Notes: a model not told the origin generated them from the sequence alone. Numbered from the stretch's first letter, positions 1-8,279 are shown. The stretch: 9,578 nt of DNA from Gammaproteobacteria bacterium (GCA_015231665.1 JADGBD010000055.1:1-9578), one strand, 5' to 3'. Translations and numbers: made by a program.

Positions 1-2685
1 AGCACCGGTAGCACTGGCGAGACGGGCGCCGAGGATGCTGGAGAGGTTGTGAAACAGCTTGGAGGCCAGGTAAGGGTAAAGCCGGCCCATGCGCTTCATG
101 TCCTCCCAGCGCAGCACCAGTAGGCGCGAAGGCTGGCGCGTGGTGACATTGGCCATGCGCGGCGTGCGCGCGATCAGCGCCACCTCGCCGATGACATCGC
201 CGCTGAGCAGGTGAGCGATGGAATGGTGGGCGTAGGCATCGTTGGTGATCCACACCTCGGCCTCGCCCTCCAGCAGCACATACATCTCCTCGCCCTCCTC
301 GCCTTGGGTGATGAAACGGGTGCCGGCGGGGAACTCACGCACCTCGCCGCTGAGGATCAGCTTCTTCATCTCCCAGGGGCGCATGCCCTGCAGCAGGGCG
401 CAGCGCTCGCACAGGCGCCGGCCCAGGCGCAGGCCGAGCATGTCTTTCAACGACAGCAGATGCACCCGCGACAGCAGGATCGGCGTGACCAGAAAGCTCG
501 CCAGCAGGGCGCCGAGCATCACCAGGGCGCTGAGCAGGCCGAAGTGCACCACCGGCGGGAAGCTGGACAGGGCGAGCACAGAAAAGCCCGCCGCCAGGGC
601 CAGGGAGGTGGTAAAGATCGGCGGTGCTTCCTCCATCACCGTCAGGCGCAGGGCGGCAAAGGCATCGGCCTGATGCTGGCTGTTCTGGTGATAGCGCACC
701 ATGAAGTGCATGGTGTCGTCGATGCTGATGCCCAACGCAATCGCCGCCACCATCGCGGTGCTGGTGTTGAGCGGAATCTGCAACAGACCCATGGCGCCGA
801 ACAGCAGGAACACCGGCAGCCGGTTGGGAATCACCGCCAGCAGGCCGGCCTTGAGGTTGACGAACACCGCCGAGATCACCCCCCAGATCACCAGCACCAT
901 CAGCAGCAGGGACAGGGCCTGGCCGCTGGCCATGTGGTCGGCGGCGCGCTGGGTGAGCACCGACTCGCCGGTGATCACCGGGTTAAGCCCCGGTGCCAGC
1001 TCCGCGTCCAGCCAGGCCTGCACCTGTTGCAGGGCAACCTTGAGCTCCTGCGAGGCAGTGATGCGGTGGCGCACCAGAATCCGCGCCGTGCCCTGATCGG
1101 CGGACAGGTAATTGGCCACGTCCTTCTTGCTCAGCAGCTTCATGTAGTCCTTGACGTAGGCATCCTGGTCCGGCAGGTAGGGCTCGGCCTCATCGTCCTC
1201 CTCCATGACCACATGCATCAGGGCAATGCTGTCGGCAAAGGACAGGCTCTTGTCGAACAGGCCGGTCTCGGCAAGGAACTGCTGCAGGCGCTGAATCTCC
1301 TCCAGATAGCGCACCTGCAGGAAGGTGCCCTCGATCTGCGCATCCAGGACGATGGAGAAGCTCTGCATCCCCGCCAGATGGCGTTCCAACTCGTCGATCT
1401 GCTGAGGAATCTGCGCATCCTCGCGGAAGTAGGCCAGGGGATCGTTGTTCACGCCGATGCGCGGGATGAAGGCCAGGCTGCCCAGCACCAGCAGGATGAT
1501 GCCGGCGTTAACCAGACGCGGCCGGTGCTGGGCCGCGTGCAGCAGGGCCAGGGCGATGCGCTGATGCAGCAGGCCGCCGCTCCCCCTTGGCTTGAGCCGA
1601 CCGGGAAACAGGCTCAGCCAGGCGGGCACCAGCAGGCTGGTGACGAGGAAATTCAGCAACAGGCCCAGGCTGGCGAACCAGCCAAACTGCTGCAGCAACA
1701 GAATCGGGCTGGTGGCGATGGAGAGAAAGCCAAAGGCGGTGGTGGCAAAGGTGAGCAGCACCGTCATCCCCAGCACCCGCACCATGCGCACCAGGGCGCG
1801 CTTGGGGTTGCCGCGGCCGTGCTGGTAATACTCCGCCAGCAGGTGGATGTCCTCGGTGGAGCCGATGATCACCAGCAACGCCGGGACTATGGCGGTCATC
1901 ACGTTCAGCGGCGTGCCGCTCAGGGCCATCAGCCCCAGGGTCCAGATGACGCTGACGCCGGCGGTGAGGATGGGGATCAGGGCGGCGTTGAAGCGGCCCA
2001 TGGACAGGGCCATGGTGATGATCAGCACCGCCAGGGAGAGGGGCAGAATCTGCTGCTGATCCTGCTTGATCTGCTCCTGAATGCCGTGGCTAACCACCGC
2101 CGAGCCGATCTGAAACAGCTGCTCGAAGGAGCCGCGCAGGGGGCTGATTTCCCGCTCTATGCGCTCCACCAGGGCATCGGCATCGGCCTTGGGATCGATG
2201 GCGATGGAAAAGGCCAGGGCCTGGCCATCGGCGGATACCAGCACCTCCGCCAGCTGGGGATTGCGCAGGCTTTCCCGCAGCAGGGCCTGGCGTTGGTCGG
2301 CATTCTCCGGCGCCTGGGCCAGGTAGGCGGCATTGCTGATCACCCCATCGCTGGAGCGAAAATGCTGCAGGCTGAACAGGCTGCTGACCCGGCTGACCCC
2401 CTGCAGCGCCACCAGCCGTGCCTCCAGAGCACGCAGCTTTTCCACCCGCTCGGGTTCCAGCAGGCGGGCATCGCGGGCAAACAGCAGCAGGGTCTCGTCC
2501 TCACCAAACAGCTGGCGGGAACGATCGTACATGGCCCGAGCGGAGTCCTGCTCCAGCATCATGCCCTCGGCGGAGACGCGAAAGCGCAGCTCCGGCAGCT
2601 GAGTCGCCGCCATCAGGCTGAGCAACAGCAGCAGCGCCAGCACCGACTTGGGCCAGCGGGCGGCAAACAACATCAGGCTGTTCAT
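1..2685 (-). CDS. MMPL/RND-family exporter with C-terminal cyclic-nucleotide-binding domain (3' end cut by window edge)
   Basis: The minus-strand frame is open for 895 codons, from ATG at 2685 to the left edge, without a stop. An in-frame TGA lies seven codons before this ATG and an AGGCGG ribosome-binding site sits 7 nt upstream, so the start is well bounded. The layout is that of the COG1033/MMPL group of RND transporters: TM1 at residues 12-29, a periplasmic domain, a five-to-six-helix bundle (about 213-358), TM7 (391-408), a second periplasmic domain, and a second bundle (about 589-738). Acidic residues in membrane segments fit a proton relay: the GSTEDIHLLAEY motif at 275-286 and GISIDDTMHF at 652-661. 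Residues about 768-885 form a Crp-like cNMP-binding domain with the cassette IGEVALIARTPRMANV (832-847); Glu834 and Arg843 are the expected ribose- and phosphate-contacting residues. No helix-turn-helix is visible. It lies downstream of a LolA-like gene and probably moves a lipid or hydrophobic cargo (inference). Only a short tail should be missing. Confidence 0.9.
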   Translation of the reverse strand, partial: MNSLMLFAARWPKSVLALLLLLSLMAATQLPELRFRVSAEGMMLEQDSARAMYDRSRQLFGEDETLLLFARDARLLEPERVEKLRALEARLVALQGVSRVSSLFSLQHFRSSDGVISNAAYLAQAPENADQRQALLRESLRNPQLAEVLVSADGQALAFSIAIDPKADADALVERIEREISPLRGSFEQLFQIGSAVVSHGIQEQIKQDQQQILPLSLAVLIITMALSMGRFNAALIPILTAGVSVIWTLGLMALSGTPLNVMTAIVPALLVIIGSTEDIHLLAEYYQHGRGNPKRALVRMVRVLGMTVLLTFATTAFGFLSIATSPILLLQQFGWFASLGLLLNFLVTSLLVPAWLSLFPGRLKPRGSGGLLHQRIALALLHAAQHRPRLVNAGIILLVLGSLAFIPRIGVNNDPLAYFREDAQIPQQIDELERHLAGMQSFSIVLDAQIEGTFLQVRYLEEIQRLQQFLAETGLFDKSLSFADSIALMHVVMEEDDEAEPYLPDQDAYVKDYMKLLSKKDVANYLSADQGTARILVRHRITASQELKVALQQVQAWLDAELAPGLNPVITGESVLTQRAADHMASGQALSLLLMVLVIWGVISAVFVNLKAGLLAVIPNRLPVFLLFGAMGLLQIPLNTSTAMVAAIALGISIDDTMHFMVRYHQNSQHQADAFAALRLTVMEEAPPIFTTSLALAAGFSVLALSSFPPVVHFGLLSALVMLGALLASFLVTPILLSRVHLLSLKDMLGLRLGRRLCERCALLQGMRPWEMKKLILSGEVREFPAGTRFITQGEEGEEMYVLLEGEAEVWITNDAYAHHSIAHLLSGDVIGEVALIARTPRMANVTTRQPSRLLVLRWEDMKRMGRLYPYLASKLFHNLSSILGARLASATGA

Positions 2686-2752
2686 CGGGGTGCCGCCTGG
2701 TGGTCAAACAGGACGCAGAGCACGCGAGAGGAGCGCAGAGTTAAAATCCGCT

Positions 2753-2773
2753 TTCCCACGCCAAGCGCGGGAA
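2753..2773 (-). terminator. Intercistronic hairpin, possible weak terminator or attenuator
   Basis: In the gap between the LolA-like gene and the MMPL exporter, the minus strand reads TTCCCGCGC, a TTG loop, then GCGTGGGAA. This makes a 9-bp stem with one G-U wobble. Outer ATCC and GGAT segments could extend it across a 3-nt bulge. Downstream comes only a short ATTTTAA stretch, not a full U-tract. It could be a weak intrinsic terminator or attenuator that lowers exporter expression, or an mRNA-stabilising hairpin. The rest of the 132-bp gap shows nothing else I can support. Confidence 0.4.
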
Positions 2774-2817
2774 GGATCGATCTTCACTGCCGCCTTTTCA
2801 CAGTGGCCAATCTGGGC

Positions 2818-3774
2818 CTATTTGCGCAAAGCCTTGAGGGTTTCCTCTGACCAGAATTCATCTTCCATATCCTGATTCCACTTCACCATCTTTTCCGGCA
2901 CAAACACCATGGTCTCATGGCCGCTGGCCGGGGTGCTGGCGTACCAGTAGCGCCAAAGCTGACCGCGGGGGTCTTCCACCCCGGGCATGGCGGCCCAGTC
3001 GCGGTCAATGCGCTTCACCAGCTGGCCGTTCTTGAAATACTCGGTGCGGTAATCGGCAAAGGTCTTGGTGTCCACCAGACTGACGCGGTAGTCGTACCAC
3101 CAGTTGGGGAAGCTGCTGCTGCTTTTGAGCTGATACACCGCCTTGCCCTTGTGCTCGCACTGGGGCGGCGGCAGCTGGCGCAGGTATTGCTTGTTGGCCT
3201 CCTTGTCGCTCAGCTGCATGGCGCCGAGGCAATCCTCCAGGGTGGCGGTGCCGAGCAGTTCGTGGCTTTCATGCTCGGGCTTGCGCAGATAGACATCGCC
3301 GTAGGTCAGGTCGCTGTCGCTCCAGGAGGTGTCCTGCGCCGGCTCGGGGAAGACATTGAGCTTGCGCGTTTCCGGCAGCCAGACGGAGTAGGACTGGCGC
3401 TTGGCGTCGTCACTGTAGTCGGTCACGAGGATGCCGCTGCCCATCAGGCTGCCGGAGTGAAACAGCACCATATCGCGGGCCTTGATCTCGCCACCCTGAT
3501 AGCTGTTGTTGAGAAAGCGGCGGAAGCTGTCGGCCGTGGCGCGGCCATCCTTGGGGCGCTTCACCAGCACGGCAATCTGGTTCTTGCCCTCGCGCTCAAA
3601 GGCGACATTGCGCACGGCATAGAAATGATTCACAAAATACACCTGCTGGGCGATTTCCGCGGCACTTGGTGCGGCATCGGCTTTGGGATAGACCAGATCC
3701 TTGGGTACCCCGGCAGTTGCGGTCAGGCTGGCACAGGTCAGGGCGACAAGGCCCATCAGCTTTGGCATTTTCAT
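2818..3774 (-). CDS. Periplasmic LolA-like outer-membrane lipoprotein-sorting protein
   Basis: This 318-residue protein starts with a clear Sec signal peptide: Lys-rich start, hydrophobic core, and probable cleavage after ATA at residue 21. There is no lipobox, so it should be soluble in the periplasm. The mature part resembles the LolA_like family (often annotated outer membrane lipoprotein-sorting protein). It has a beta-rich region with MVLFHSGSLMGSGILVTDYS (102-121), VWLPETRKLNVFP (131-143) and the SDSDLTYGDVYLRK stretch (152-165), the place where this family carries its D-x-[ST]-Y-x-D signature. Two cysteines, C182 and C206, could form a disulfide. The start is supported by GGAGGA 9 nt upstream of the ATG. 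Such proteins often sit next to MMPL-type exporters, as here, and are thought to accept or shuttle a lipid or lipidated cargo. It is unlikely to be canonical LolA, which is about 200 residues. The cargo is unknown. Confidence 0.8.
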   Translation of the reverse strand: MKMPKLMGLVALTCASLTATAGVPKDLVYPKADAAPSAAEIAQQVYFVNHFYAVRNVAFEREGKNQIAVLVKRPKDGRATADSFRRFLNNSYQGGEIKARDMVLFHSGSLMGSGILVTDYSDDAKRQSYSVWLPETRKLNVFPEPAQDTSWSDSDLTYGDVYLRKPEHESHELLGTATLEDCLGAMQLSDKEANKQYLRQLPPPQCEHKGKAVYQLKSSSSFPNWWYDYRVSLVDTKTFADYRTEYFKNGQLVKRIDRDWAAMPGVEDPRGQLWRYWYASTPASGHETMVFVPEKMVKWNQDMEDEFWSEETLKALRK

Positions 3775-3827
3775 TCTCTAACTTCCTCCACGTTGGTTGT
3801 ACATCTCGCCCCTAGGCCCGGGCTTTT

Positions 3828-3857
3828 TTCATCGGCAGTATCTCAGTGCCCTGTCAA
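3828..3857 (-). promoter_or_regulatory. Candidate sigma70-type promoter for the LolA-like and exporter genes
   Basis: Just after the RND pump's stop, the minus strand has a perfect TTGACA -35 hexamer (3857-3852). After an 18-nt spacer comes GATGAA (3833-3828), a weak -10 with 3 of 6 matches. If used, transcription would start near 3821 and read the LolA-like gene with a leader of about 45 nt. The poor -10 leaves this tentative. The 88-bp gap could instead be read through from the upstream pump genes. Confidence 0.3.
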
Positions 3858-3862
3858 AGGCG

Positions 3863-6800
3863 TCAAGGCGCCACTGCCTCCGCCTGTCGCGCTCCGGGGT
3901 AGAAGCGGTAATAGGCCACCGGGATCACCAGCAGGGTGAGCAGGGTGGAGATGAGCAAGCCAAAGATCAGGGAAATGGCCAGACCGTTGAAAATCGGGTC
4001 GGCGAGGATGAAGAAGCCGCCAAGCATGGCCGATACCGCGGTGAGAAAGATCGGCTTGGCGCGCAGGGCACCGGCCTGAATCACCGCTTCTTTCAGCGCC
4101 ATGCCGCTGGCCACCGACTGATCGATGAAGTCCACCAGAATGATGGAGTTGCGCACTATGATCCCCGCCAGGGCCATCATGCCGATCATCGAGGTGGCGG
4201 TGAACTGGGCGCCGAGCAACCAGTGCCCGGGGAGCACGCCGATGATGGTCAGCGGGATCGGCGCCATGATGATCAGCGGCACCAGATAGGAGCGGAAGTG
4301 GGCCACCACCAGCAGGTAAATCAGGACAATACCGACGCTATAGGCAATGCCCATGTCGCGGAAGGTCTCGTAGGTCACCTGCCACTCGCCGTCCCACTTG
4401 AGGGCAAAACCGAAGTGGTCCGCCGGCGGGTTGATGAAATACTGCTCCAGCTTCTGACCGTTCTCAAAGCGCATCTCTGCCAGACGGTTGTGCAACTCCC
4501 ACATGCCGTAGAGGGGGCTGTCCAGCTCGCCGGCCATGTCGCCCATGACGAACACATAGGGCTTGAGGTCCTTGTGATAGATGGCGTTCTCGATCGGCTC
4601 GTACTCCACCCGGGTGAAGTCGGACAGGGAGACCATCTGATTGTCCAGGCTGCGCAGTTTCAGGCTCAGCAGCCGGTCGATATCCGCTTTGTAGCTGTCC
4701 TCCAGCTCCAGGCGCACCGGCACCGGCCGCTTCGCATCCTCCAGGTGCAGGTAGGACACATCGCGCTTGTTCACCGCCATCTCCAGCAGGCTCACCCCGG
4801 CCATCTGCGCCGTGCCCATCTGCGCGGCGCGGGCGCGGTCGAAGTGGAACACCAGCTTGCGGTTGGGTGCTTCGATGCAGCTGTCGGTATCGACTATGTC
4901 CGGGGTGCCGCGGAAGGTCTCGAGAATCTGCTGGGCCACCCGCTGCTGTGCCTGCTGCTCGGGGCCATAGATCTCCGCCACCAGGGGCATGGGCACCGGC
5001 GGGCCGGGCGGCACCTCCACCACCTTGAGGGCGGCATCATGGCGCTTGGCGATGTCCTGGATATCCGCACGCACCGCCAGGGCGATGTCGTGGCTCTGGC
5101 GTTGACGCTGCTCCTTGTCCACCAGATTGACCTGAATGTCGCCCACGTTGGGCCCCTGACGCTGGTAATACTGGCGCACCAGGCCGTTGAAGTTCACCGG
5201 CGAATGGGTGCCGGCGTAGGCGGTAAAGTTGCTCACCTCGGGCACCAGGCGCAGGCGCTCGGCGATCTCGCTCATCACCGCCGAGGTCTGCTCCAGGGTG
5301 GTTCCCTCGGGCATGTCCACCATGATTTGAAACTCCGACTTGTTGTCGAAGGGCAGCATCTTCAGCACCACCTGACGGTTGTAGGCGAGAAACAGCGAGC
5401 CGAGGATCAGCAGGGCGATGCCAAGCAACAGCAGCAGGCGGTTGCGGCCGCCGCGCTGCTCATCGACGAAGGGGGCGTAGCTCCAGCGAAACAGCCGCAG
5501 CGTCAGCGTCGGTGCCTGGGCTTCTGCTGCCGCCGGCACCGCTGCCCCAGCAGCATGGGGCTTGAGGAAGCGCAGCGCCAGCCAGGGGGTGATGGTGAAG
5601 GCCACCAGCATGGAGATGATCATGCCGGTGCTGGCGTTGATCGGGATCGGCGCCATGTAGGGGCCCATCAGGCCGGTGATGAAGGCCATGGGCATCAGGG
5701 CGACGACAATGGCGAAGGTGGCGACTATGGTCGGGCTGCCCACCTCATGCACCGCCAGGGGGATGATCTCCCGCAGGGGCTTGTGCGGATGCAGCTGCAG
5801 GTTGCGGTGGATGTTTTCCACCACAACGATGGCATCGTCCACCAGGATGCCGATGGAAAAGATCAAAGCAAACAGGGACACCCGGTTGAGGGTAAAGCCC
5901 CAGGCCCAGTTGGCAAACAGGGTAAAGGCCAGGGTGATGACCACCGCCAGACCCACCACCAGCCCCTCGCGCCAGCTCATGGTGGCAAACACCAGCAGAA
6001 CGACAAAGAAGGTCGCCGAGAGCAGCTCCATCAACAGTCGGCTGGCCTTATCCCAGGCGGTTTTGCCGTAGTCGCGGGTGATGCTGAACTTGACGTCCTC
6101 GGGGATGATGAAGCCCTGCAGCTCATTGAGCCGTTCGAGCACCCGCTCGGCGATGACCACGGCGTTCTCGCCGGTCTTCTTCGCCACCGCCAGGGTAACC
6201 GCCGGCAGCGGCGGATTGCCCTTGCCCTCGGCAGCGCTGGCGCCGGGGCCGGTGCCGTACCAGACATAGCTGTCCGGTGTCGCCGGGCCCATCTCCACCC
6301 GGGCGATGTCGCGCAGCATGATGCGCTCGCCGTTTTCCACCGCCACCACCAGCTCTTCCACGTCTTCGACGCTGTTGAACAGTACGCCACCCTGGGCCGG
6401 GGTGACGTGGTTGTCCACCACCATGTCGCCGAGGTTGCGCGAGTAGTTGTTGATCTCGAACAGGGTGGGGATGTCGAAGGAGTTGGGCAGGTCATCCAGG
6501 GCCAGGCGGTGCGCCGCCATCCGCTCCGGGTCCAGGGTCACCCGCACCACCCGCTGAGACAGGCCGGTGCTGTAGACATTGCGCGTGCCCGGCAGGTTTT
6601 TCAGCTCCGCCTCCAAGGCGCTGGCCACCTGGGATAATTCATAGGCACCCTTGTCCGGGTTGTCCGGCCAGAGGGTGATGGTCACCACCGGCACATCGTC
6701 TATGCCCTTGGGCTTGACCAGCGGCCTGCCGACGCCGAGATTGGCCGGCAGCCAGTCTTCGGTGGAGAACACGGCGTTGTACAGCCGGCTCAGGGCCGGC

Positions 6801-7132
6801 TCCCGCGGCACCCCCACCTCAAAGCGAACATTCAGCACCGCCATCCCCGGCCGGGAGACCGAATAGACGTGCTTGACCCCGCGCAGCTTGGCAAACTCCT
6901 GCTCGGCGGGGATGGTCACCAGCTGCGATACCTCCTTGGCAGTGGCACCGGGAAAGGGAATGAAGACATTGGCGAAGGTCACCTCAATTTGCGGGTCTTC
7001 CTCCTTGGGGGTGACGATCAGCGCCGCCAGCCCCAGCAGCAGGCCCATGAGAAACAGCAGGGGGACGATCTCCGCCTCCTGAAACCGCCGCGCCAGCAGG
7101 CCGGCAACGCCCAATTCCGCAGCCCGACTCAT
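3863..7132 (-). CDS. RND-family efflux pump, inner-membrane permease subunit (AcrB-type)
   Basis: At 1089 residues this is a full-length AcrB/HAE-type permease (ACR_tran family). It uses the proton motive force to export amphiphilic or toxic compounds through a trimeric tripartite complex. TM1 is at about 22-41, followed by the TPKEEDPQI segment and a porter domain containing FPGATAKEVSQLVTIPAE. TM4 carries the proton-relay pair D432-D433 in GILVDDAIVVVENIHRN. The second half repeats the fold, with TM7 at about 565-583 and TM8 at about 929-944. TM10 has GIIVRNSIILVDF, so R994 sits where AcrB has the relay Lys940. R1024 and T1031 match AcrB Arg971 and Thr978 in spacing. The ATG at 7132 overlaps the adaptor's TGA as ATGA, which indicates translational coupling. 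Substrate cannot be assigned. The HME metal-pump subgroup seems less likely, but I have no test of this. Confidence 0.95.
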   Translation of the reverse strand: MSRAAELGVAGLLARRFQEAEIVPLLFLMGLLLGLAALIVTPKEEDPQIEVTFANVFIPFPGATAKEVSQLVTIPAEQEFAKLRGVKHVYSVSRPGMAVLNVRFEVGVPREPALSRLYNAVFSTEDWLPANLGVGRPLVKPKGIDDVPVVTITLWPDNPDKGAYELSQVASALEAELKNLPGTRNVYSTGLSQRVVRVTLDPERMAAHRLALDDLPNSFDIPTLFEINNYSRNLGDMVVDNHVTPAQGGVLFNSVEDVEELVVAVENGERIMLRDIARVEMGPATPDSYVWYGTGPGASAAEGKGNPPLPAVTLAVAKKTGENAVVIAERVLERLNELQGFIIPEDVKFSITRDYGKTAWDKASRLLMELLSATFFVVLLVFATMSWREGLVVGLAVVITLAFTLFANWAWGFTLNRVSLFALIFSIGILVDDAIVVVENIHRNLQLHPHKPLREIIPLAVHEVGSPTIVATFAIVVALMPMAFITGLMGPYMAPIPINASTGMIISMLVAFTITPWLALRFLKPHAAGAAVPAAAEAQAPTLTLRLFRWSYAPFVDEQRGGRNRLLLLLGIALLILGSLFLAYNRQVVLKMLPFDNKSEFQIMVDMPEGTTLEQTSAVMSEIAERLRLVPEVSNFTAYAGTHSPVNFNGLVRQYYQRQGPNVGDIQVNLVDKEQRQRQSHDIALAVRADIQDIAKRHDAALKVVEVPPGPPVPMPLVAEIYGPEQQAQQRVAQQILETFRGTPDIVDTDSCIEAPNRKLVFHFDRARAAQMGTAQMAGVSLLEMAVNKRDVSYLHLEDAKRPVPVRLELEDSYKADIDRLLSLKLRSLDNQMVSLSDFTRVEYEPIENAIYHKDLKPYVFVMGDMAGELDSPLYGMWELHNRLAEMRFENGQKLEQYFINPPADHFGFALKWDGEWQVTYETFRDMGIAYSVGIVLIYLLVVAHFRSYLVPLIIMAPIPLTIIGVLPGHWLLGAQFTATSMIGMMALAGIIVRNSIILVDFIDQSVASGMALKEAVIQAGALRAKPIFLTAVSAMLGGFFILADPIFNGLAISLIFGLLISTLLTLLVIPVAYYRFYPGARQAEAVAP

Positions 7133-8244
7133 GCGTCGCCATCCAGCTGGGCCTTGAGGCGAATACCAGCGGCAATCACATCCAGCAGCACCTGCTCACC
7201 GGGCTCAAGCCCGGCCAGCACCTCGATGCGCTCGTCGGCAAACCGCTTGCCCAAGCGCACCTGGCGCAGGCTGACGCGGCCGTCCTTGAGCACATAGACA
7301 CCGCTGACCTCGCTGCGGCGAAACACCGCCTGGGCCGGAATCAGCAGGCGCGGCTTTTCGCCGATGGCGAACACCGCCTTCACCAGCATCCCCGGCAGCA
7401 GGTCGCTGATACCCTCTTCCAGGCTCAGGCGTACGCCCACCTGATGGGTACCCTGCTCGGCGTAGGGGAACAGGTTCATGTCCAGCACCTGCAGCCGCCG
7501 TGGCGCCGCAGCGCCGGGGCGGGCCACCTCCACATGGGCATGCCAGAGGGTCTGCACCGCGCTGAGGTAGGTCTGGGGAATCCGCGTCACCACCCGCAGG
7601 GCCTCGAGGGAGACCATGGAGAACAAGGGCTCGCCGGGGTTGGCGTTCTCCCCCAGCTGCACATGGCGCTTGGTGATGTAGCCGCTGAAGGGTGCGCGCA
7701 CCAGGGTGTCGCCAGCCTGATCCGCCGCCGCCGAGGCGCCGGCCTGGGCCGAGCGCAGGGTCTCCTCCGCGGTATTCAGGGTGGTGCGCGCCTTGTCCAG
7801 CATGGCGTCCGCCACCAGCTTGCGCTCATGCAGATTCTCGATGCGCTTGAGCTCGCGCTCGGCGTCCCGCACCTGCGCCTCGGCCATGCCAATGGCCGCT
7901 CGCGCCTGATCCAGCGCCGCGCGGTTCTGCACGCCTTCGAACTCCAGCAACACCGCGCCCTGTTCGACAAAGTCGTTCACATCCACATTGAGCTGACTGA
8001 TGGAACCGCTGACCTGCGCCGAGACCGTCGCCTGGCGAATGGCCTCCACCGTGCCCTCCACGGTCAGATCCAGCGGCAGTTCCTCACGCACCACCGGCGC
8101 GCTTAGCAGCTGAGGCAAAGGCGCCTCTGCCCAGCCGGGTGCCCAGCTTGAAACCAAGATCACCCCAAGGCCCAGCAACAGACCCGGAGTCAAAACCCTA
8201 CCCCGCCGGCAACCGGCCTGGGACACATCCGCTTGGCTTAGCAT
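7129..8244 (-). CDS. RND efflux periplasmic adaptor subunit (membrane fusion protein, HlyD/AcrA-type)
   Basis: This 371-residue adaptor would bridge the RND pump to an outer-membrane channel. An N-terminal signal or anchor (hydrophobic 19-33, then SSWAPGWAEA) probably ends by cleavage near residue 41. C12 precedes the hydrophobic segment and is not in a lipobox, so it is not an obvious lipoprotein. The domain order is typical: a first lipoyl half with VSAQVSGSISQLNVDVNDFV (74-93), a coiled-coil hairpin (about 105-178, rich in Ala, Glu, Arg and Leu), a second lipoyl half with LVRAPFSGYITKRHVQLGE (181-199), a beta-barrel (about 213-295), and a membrane-proximal domain with LIPAQAVFRR (301-310). 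AGGAG lies 6 nt upstream of the ATG at 8244. It is the first gene of the leftward cluster and overlaps the pump gene by 4 bp. No TolC-like gene is in the window. Confidence 0.93.
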   Translation of the reverse strand: MLSQADVSQAGCRRGRVLTPGLLLGLGVILVSSWAPGWAEAPLPQLLSAPVVREELPLDLTVEGTVEAIRQATVSAQVSGSISQLNVDVNDFVEQGAVLLEFEGVQNRAALDQARAAIGMAEAQVRDAERELKRIENLHERKLVADAMLDKARTTLNTAEETLRSAQAGASAAADQAGDTLVRAPFSGYITKRHVQLGENANPGEPLFSMVSLEALRVVTRIPQTYLSAVQTLWHAHVEVARPGAAAPRRLQVLDMNLFPYAEQGTHQVGVRLSLEEGISDLLPGMLVKAVFAIGEKPRLLIPAQAVFRRSEVSGVYVLKDGRVSLRQVRLGKRFADERIEVLAGLEPGEQVLLDVIAAGIRLKAQLDGDA

Positions 8245-8262
8245 CGCTCACTCCTGCACATA

Positions 8263-8279
8263 AGGCGGTTATTCCGCCT
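8263..8279. repeat. Perfect inverted repeat in the adaptor gene leader (possible operator or leader hairpin)
   Basis: AGGCGG and CCGCCT flank a 5-nt TTATT spacer, giving a perfect 6-bp dyad. It ends about 18 nt upstream of the adaptor ATG, just before the ribosome-binding site, and downstream of the candidate minus-strand promoter. It could be an operator for a local repressor or an RNA hairpin near the translation start. No regulator gene is seen in the window. Confidence 0.45.

Noticed and set aside
211..2850. Plus-strand open frame of 879 codons antisense to the MMPL exporter
   Set aside because: Its product is a low-complexity run of Gln, His, Gly, Ala and Arg without any fold signature, while the minus strand gives a clear transporter. 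It is a by-product of high GC and codon bias.
3816..3829. GC palindrome plus T6 as an intrinsic terminator on the plus strand
   Set aside because: No plus-strand gene precedes it, and the palindrome leaves only a short 4-bp stem if a realistic loop is allowed. I kept it only as an observation, not as a terminator feature.
2917..3939. Plus-strand open frame of 340 codons over the LolA-like gene
   Set aside because: The minus-strand gene has a signal peptide, strong ribosome-binding site and family motifs; the plus-strand product has none.
3797..6637. Plus-strand open frame of 946 codons antisense to the RND pump
   Set aside because: It has the same His/Gln/Gly/Asp-rich composition without domains or membrane segments. 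The minus strand encodes a well-conserved AcrB-type pump over the same bases.
7444..8106. Plus-strand open frame of 220 codons over the adaptor gene
   Set aside because: It is antisense to lipoyl and coiled-coil regions of a clear membrane fusion protein and has no recognisable features of its own.
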